Shown here: positions 40,729-44,952 of the stretch, one piece after another
How the letters are laid out: each line of letters opens with the position of its first letter
How positions within the stretch are numbered: the stretch's first letter is position 1
Source: JANNOG01 sp031398915
Lineage (GTDB): Bacteria; Actinomycetota; Actinomycetes; Actinomycetales; JBBAYJ01
NCBI GenBank assembly: GCA_031398915.1
Contig: JANNOG010000105.1
Location: 1 to 44,952 of the forward strand
Direction of reading: 5' to 3'
Length of the DNA: 44,952 bases
Position numbers and translations under genes: made by a program
The notes under the pieces: generated by a model
What the model was told of the DNA's origin: nothing
Seen by the model: only the letters and a program-made list of their open reading frames with translations
Databases searched by the model: none

Positions 40729-43177
40729 ACAACAGCGTCGAACCCCGGTTGTTGTAGTGCCGGACGTCGGAATCGTTGCCGACAGCGACCATCGTCGACG
40801 ATGCCAGGTCAGAGCCCGGGTAGGTGTTGACCGTCGACGTGGTTCGGCACTGGGCCGTGGACGTCGATCCCGGGCAGACCGACACATAACTGACCGCCGT
40901 CGTACCCGCGGTGGTGATGTTGGCCGCTACGGCGCTCACCCCGTCGGGTAGGAGCCCGTAGGACCGGACCGACGAGGCCTCCACACCGATGGGCTCGGCC
41001 TCCTGAAGTCGGGTCGGTGCGATGGCCACGTAGTGGGACCCGGTCCCCTGCGGGGTGAAGAAACCGACGACGTCGGCAAGGACGATCGCCGATCCCTGGT
41101 TGTTGTACACCTGGATATCGTTTCCTGCCGCGCCGCCGATCTCGACGATCGTCAGGTTGGACGTGTCGCGCTGTCGGGCATTCAATGCCGACGACGTGCG
41201 GCACTCCGTCAGCGGGGTATCTCCCGGACAGGCACTGAGGAATGTGTTGCCGCTGACTCCGGCGGCGATCAACCGCACGGCGACGGCAGTGGCTCCGGCC
41301 GGCACGTTGTCGACGGTCAGGGTATCGATGGCGGCCGGCCCCAGAGTCAGGGTCTCGGTGTCGCGGGTCGGTGTCTGCGGAATGAAATCACGGCCCGTGG
41401 CAGGCGCACCGGCTGCCGGAACGAAATACCCCACGACATCCAGATAGGCGATCACGCTGTTGCGATTGTTGTAGACGTAGATCCCTCTGCTGCCGTCCGA
41501 GAAGGTACCGAGGCTCGGGAAGGCCAGGTCGGCCACGTCTCGGCCGGCGTCGGCATTGATCACGGAGGTACGGGAACAGTCGGTGACCGTGACGCCGCCC
41601 GGGCAGACGCTCACGAAAGTGGATCCGGTAACCCCCGCAAGAGTCACGTTCACCGCAACTGCCGTGGCGTTCACCGGGATCGCAGCGGCTGCGATGTCTG
41701 CGGGACGAGCAGTCTGGCCGGCGCTGATGGCGGCACCGTTCATCACCCGGACCGCATCGATCGGCACGAAGACGGATGGCGCAGAGCCGGGCGGTAGCGA
41801 TGCGGGCGTCACCTCGGCCACGAACACGTCAGATTCGTTGTTGGTGTCACCCGGTACCAGGTTGCCGGCCAGCGACGCGAAGGCGACGGCGGTGCCGTCC
41901 CGGGTGATGGCCGGGAGGTAGCTCTCGTCGTTGCCGGCGTCGACGCGCTCGGTCGTCACGGCAAGCCGGTCGCGGATGTACACGTCGCTCAACCCGTCGG
42001 AATCCCGTGGATCCAATGATTCAAAAGAATCGAAGACCACGAACCGGCCGTCACCCGATATATCGGTGACGAACGATCCCCCGAAGTCCGGTCCAGTTGG
42101 CGGCGGGGCTTGAGCCCCAGTGGAAGAAATCGTCACGCGTGTCGACGGACCTCCCTCGGTCGGCACGACGAACCCGTCCAAGAGGTCGTTGGTGTCCTGC
42201 GCCACCAGGTCGGTGGCGAACGAGTTGTAGGCGACGACGGCACCGTCGGCACTGATCACAGGCGAGAACGATGCGTCGTTGCCGGCGCCGCCGCCAGGAC
42301 CGGTGGACAGCACCACCGGAGTCCCGCCCGGCCCGGTCCATCGGAACACGTCGGATGTTCCATTGGTGTCCGACCCCGTCAGGGCCGCGCCGGATGCGAA
42401 GACGACGACCTGACCATCGGCCGAGATGTCCGAACCGAAGCTCTCGAGAGTGCCCTGTACGCCGGCGGCCTCGGACACTCGAATGGTCGTCCCGGCCGCG
42501 ACGTCACGGAGGAAGACGTCGGCGACATTGTTCGTGTCGTTCGGAACCAAGTTGGTCGCGTCCGAGGAAAATGTGATCAGGTTGCCGTCGTCACTGATAC
42601 CGCCGATGAATGACGGACCATCGCCGAACTGTCCGGCTGGCCCGAGCGAAAGAGCGACGGTCGTACCCGCCTGCCGATCACGGCGATACACCTGAAGGTC
42701 GACGTTACCCTGCGCCCCGGACACCAAGTTGGTCGCGAACGAGCTGAAGGCCACGTATCGGCCATCAGCGGAGATCACCGGAAACAAGGACGGTGCATCC
42801 GACTGCGAACCGGCGGTCGACAGCGAGATCCGCGTGGTCTGGCTGGTCTGGCGGTCCCTGACGAAGACGTCCTCGGCAAAGTTGGTGTCGCCCGCCACGA
42901 GATTAGCCGCCGCTGAATAGAAAGCGACGAAGCGACCATCCGCCGAGATCGAGGGAGAATCCGAGTACCCCGCGCCCTGCGCCGCCGCCGAAGACACCGA
43001 GACCCGGGAGACACCGGTGACAGTGGCTGCGGTTGCGCTGAGCAGCGTCGGCGCTCCACTAAGGGCCACAGCGCACGCGATCGTCGCCCCGAGGGTCAGA
43101 GCCCGCCTCGCGCGCACCCGGACACGCCGAGTCGGGCCTGACGCGGGCGTGGCCGAGAGGGACGCGTGACGAGGCAT
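40688..43177 (-). CDS. Secreted beta-propeller protein with three C-terminal beta modules
   Basis: 829 residues. A signal peptide with basic N-terminus (RRVRVRARRALTLGATIA) precedes about eight PD40/TolB-type repeats (SISADGRFVAFYSAAANLV, GDTNFAEDVFVRDR and variants, residues about 65-465). Then three modules with ATAVAVNVTL, FVSVCP-N8-C, DVADL and YNN motifs run to the end (TDLQGYFLPAQP). The order and wording match the subtilase modules one for one: module 2 has LNARQRDTSNL in both, and module 3 ends TDLQGYF in both. It is probably extracellular or cell-surface bound. Repeated GDTN motifs may bind calcium. The function is unknown. Confidence 0.88.
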   Translation of the reverse strand: MPRHASLSATPASGPTRRVRVRARRALTLGATIACAVALSGAPTLLSATAATVTGVSRVSVSSAAAQGAGYSDSPSISADGRFVAFYSAAANLVAGDTNFAEDVFVRDRQTSQTTRISLSTAGSQSDAPSLFPVISADGRYVAFSSFATNLVSGAQGNVDLQVYRRDRQAGTTVALSLGPAGQFGDGPSFIGGISDDGNLITFSSDATNLVPNDTNNVADVFLRDVAAGTTIRVSEAAGVQGTLESFGSDISADGQVVVFASGAALTGSDTNGTSDVFRWTGPGGTPVVLSTGPGGGAGNDASFSPVISADGAVVAYNSFATDLVAQDTNDLLDGFVVPTEGGPSTRVTISSTGAQAPPPTGPDFGGSFVTDISGDGRFVVFDSFESLDPRDSDGLSDVYIRDRLAVTTERVDAGNDESYLPAITRDGTAVAFASLAGNLVPGDTNNESDVFVAEVTPASLPPGSAPSVFVPIDAVRVMNGAAISAGQTARPADIAAAAIPVNATAVAVNVTLAGVTGSTFVSVCPGGVTVTDCSRTSVINADAGRDVADLAFPSLGTFSDGSRGIYVYNNRNSVIAYLDVVGYFVPAAGAPATGRDFIPQTPTRDTETLTLGPAAIDTLTVDNVPAGATAVAVRLIAAGVSGNTFLSACPGDTPLTECRTSSALNARQRDTSNLTIVEIGGAAGNDIQVYNNQGSAIVLADVVGFFTPQGTGSHYVAIAPTRLQEAEPIGVEASSVRSYGLLPDGVSAVAANITTAGTTAVSYVSVCPGSTSTAQCRTTSTVNTYPGSDLASSTMVAVGNDSDVRHYNNRGSTLLFTDLQGYFLPAQP

Positions 43178-43397
43178 TGGGCTGCTTTCTTCTCAACGAA
43201 CGATCACCGCGGCTCAGCGGACCCTCAGTAGGGCACCGAGGGCTGGCGTGGCGCTGTTACCGCCGGTGACTGGGCGCAGTCGGGTGATTCTGTGCGCCAA
43301 CCGAGGGAAGCCAGGCGCCGAACGTAGTCGGTCATCACTGTTCGTGTTGATCTGGTCCCGTCGCCACGAACGGGGCGTTCGAGCGAGGAGAGACCAC
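43178..43397. other. 220-bp divergent intergenic region between two beta-propeller genes
   Basis: It separates the starts of the genes at 43177 (minus) and 43398 (plus). GAGGAG lies eight bases before the ATG at 43398. On the other side AGAAGAAAG sits about 8 bases before the minus-strand ATG. I see no clear repeat or known operator. Confidence 0.4.
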
Positions 43398-44952
43398 ATG
43401 AGGACATCAGCTGTGCCTAGGCACGCACGAGCAGGCGTCATCGCCGCCGTGGCGGCAGTGAGCGTGGGAGTTGCGACGGCGCTCCCGGCCATGGCGTTCA
43501 TCACCACGCCGATCGTCGAGATCACGCTGAACGACATCGACAAGCTCGACCTTCCGGTGCCGAACGGATCGGCCGGGGGCGGCGACTTCCTGATCGACGA
43601 CGTCAGCGTCGGCGTGACACCACGCATTGCGGCCACCTACACCGGCCCACCCCAAGGACTGCTGGGCGAGCGCACGGCTGAGGTCGTCGTTCGAGACCTC
43701 TCGGCGGGAGTGACGCTGTTTCCTGCCCGACCGGCATCCGGACCCGCCAACGGCGATTCGACGTCCGGAGTGATCAGCGCCAACGGCCGCTTCGTGATCT
43801 TCGAATCGGAGGCGTCCAACCTGGTCGCAGGCGATACGAACGGTCAGGTCGATGTGTTCCTCCGCGACCTCACGACCGACGAACTCATCCGGGTCTCGGT
43901 GGCGGACGACGAAATCCAGGCCAACGGGCCCTCCTTCACCGGCGCCGTCAGTGACGACGGCAGGTTCGTCGTCTTCACGTCGGACGCGCAGAACCTGATC
44001 ACAGGTGGCGTCGACGCTCTCGCCAACGTCTACGTGCGCGACACCGAGAACGACACGACGACCCTCGTGTCACTCGAGGTCGACGGCTCGCAACGCGAGG
44101 GGTCGTCCGGACGCGCTCGCGCCAGCATCGATGGCCGCTACATCACCTATGCGGCGGACGTTGCGGGCACCGACGGCGGGATCTTCCGCTACGACCGGAT
44201 AACCGGCATCACCCAGTTCATCGCCGTCGGACCCGGTGACCAGACACCCGACATCAGCGCGGACGGCACGATCATCGTCTTCGGCAGCGAAGAGTCCGAC
44301 CTGGTAGTCGGAGACACGAACGCACAGCTGGACCTGTTCGCCTATGACGTCGTGACCGACACCACGACCCGAATCTCGGTCGACACCAACGGCGACGAAT
44401 TCGAATCGACCCCACTGTCCACAGTCGTGGCAGGTGACGTGTCGATCAGCCCCGACGGTCGATTCGTGACGTTCGGGGTCACCACGACCCTGTCGGTGTT
44501 GGGCATTCCACTGCTGAACGAGATCGACGCCGACGTCTTCGTCTACGACAGGGCGGCCGACGTATCCATCGTGGTCCCCGGCCCGGTCGACGAGGGGCTG
44601 CTCGGCAGCCTCACCGATCCCGTTGTCGGCTCGGATGGATTGGTCTTCTTCGTGTCCGAGGACGAACTGCTGCTGACCTTCGGGGACAACGGCGACGAGG
44701 ACATCTTCGTCCTGGACATCAACTTCCAGGACGAGCCGACGCCGACCAGCACCACACCCACCAGCACTAGCCCGACCACCACCAGCACCTCAGAACCCAC
44801 CACCACCAGCACCTCAGAGCCCGCCACCAGCCCGACCAGCACGAGCACCAGCACCTCAGAGCCCACCACCAGCCCGACCAGCACGAGCACCAGCACCTCC
44901 GAACCCACCACCAGCCCGACCAGCACGAGCACCAGCACCTCCGAACCCACCA
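43398..44952 (+). CDS. Second secreted beta-propeller protein, 3' end beyond window
   Basis: 518 codons to the window edge, start ATG 43398 with GAGGAG upstream. Signal peptide at about residues 1-32 (AGVIAAVAAVSVGVATALPAMA). PD40-like repeats follow: VISANGRFVIFESEASNLV, GDTNGQVDVFLRDL, AVSDDGRFVVFTSDAQNLI, SISPDGRFVTFGVTT. From about residue 452 it is a Ser/Thr/Pro/Glu-rich stalk made of STSTSTSEPTTSPT repeats, still running at the edge. Such stalks usually precede an LPXTG or membrane anchor, but that part is not seen. It is paralogous to its divergent neighbour, without the three modules within this window. Confidence 0.85.
   Translation, partial: MRTSAVPRHARAGVIAAVAAVSVGVATALPAMAFITTPIVEITLNDIDKLDLPVPNGSAGGGDFLIDDVSVGVTPRIAATYTGPPQGLLGERTAEVVVRDLSAGVTLFPARPASGPANGDSTSGVISANGRFVIFESEASNLVAGDTNGQVDVFLRDLTTDELIRVSVADDEIQANGPSFTGAVSDDGRFVVFTSDAQNLITGGVDALANVYVRDTENDTTTLVSLEVDGSQREGSSGRARASIDGRYITYAADVAGTDGGIFRYDRITGITQFIAVGPGDQTPDISADGTIIVFGSEESDLVVGDTNAQLDLFAYDVVTDTTTRISVDTNGDEFESTPLSTVVAGDVSISPDGRFVTFGVTTTLSVLGIPLLNEIDADVFVYDRAADVSIVVPGPVDEGLLGSLTDPVVGSDGLVFFVSEDELLLTFGDNGDEDIFVLDINFQDEPTPTSTTPTSTSPTTTSTSEPTTTSTSEPATSPTSTSTSTSEPTTSPTSTSTSTSEPTTSPTSTSTSTSEPT
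44745..44952. repeat. Thr/Ser/Pro stalk repeats, unit 42 bp
   Basis: Near-identical copies of a unit beginning agcacgagcaccagcacctc and ending accaccagcccgacc occur from about 44835 on, preceded by shorter variants from 44745. The reading frame is kept. The array is cut by the window end, so copy number is unknown. Confidence 0.88.

Noticed and set aside
44543..44950. Minus-strand frame with repeated SEVLVLVLVGLV, resembling a membrane protein
   Set aside because: It is the reverse of the Ser/Thr/Pro stalk repeats of the plus-strand gene, which has a signal peptide and propeller repeats.

Overview
The window is high-GC DNA from an actinobacterium. Mycothiol genes (mshA, mshD), a GlnR-type regulator, an RsiG/AmfC homologue, a DUF222 HNH protein and a nitrobindin-like protein all occur together. 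Two blocks keep a mycobacterial-style order: senX3 / gpm / YbjN / mshA, and XRE regulator / HbhA-like / DUF2516. I cannot name a genus. Nothing here looks like a prophage, plasmid or insertion sequence, and I see no tRNA, rRNA or CRISPR.

Layout. 1-3419 (minus): senX3 (cut by the window edge), gpmA, and mshA fused in frame to a YbjN domain. 3478-7231: a methyltransferase, then a minus-strand response regulator, a membrane histidine kinase and a second, degenerate kinase-like membrane protein. 7446-12081 (minus): DUF2516, an HbhA-like protein with a histidine-rich tail, an XRE regulator with its likely operator, an APC permease, an RsiG-type c-di-GMP-binding anti-sigma factor, and ygfZ. 12155-17374: an orphan MCP-like protein, trmB, a nitrobindin/33-residue membrane protein pair, a DsrE-like protein and a DUF222 protein. 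17371-26584: a GH13 enzyme, a membrane protein, glnR, a secreted 5'-nucleotidase, mshD and ppk. 26591-32200: a secreted subtilase with a three-module C-terminus, a CPBP-like membrane protein, DUF427, a decayed tract and a PHP-domain protein. 32270-38380: thioredoxin, HxlR, NmrA-like and LysR genes, an aldehyde dehydrogenase, vapBC and an aldo/keto reductase. 38398-44952: a STAND-type ATPase lacking an output domain and two secreted beta-propeller proteins, the second running off the window.

Two themes connect genes. The first is phosphate: SenX3 is the phosphate-responsive kinase family. In the mshD-ppk / nucleotidase divergent region I find four consecutive 11-bp repeats matching the Streptomyces PHO-box consensus, so polyphosphate synthesis and extracellular phosphate scavenging may share one switch. 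The second is the cell surface: the subtilase and the first beta-propeller protein end in the same ordered three-module array, evidently copied as a block.

The observations I would check first are the tandem PHO box, the RsiG homologue with its two c-di-GMP motifs, the MshA-YbjN fusion, the kinase/pseudokinase pair, the His-rich HbhA-like protein, the shared three-module array, and a pseudogene tract in which a histidine kinase and a response regulator have collapsed into one remnant. No wholly new defence or biosynthetic system is evident.
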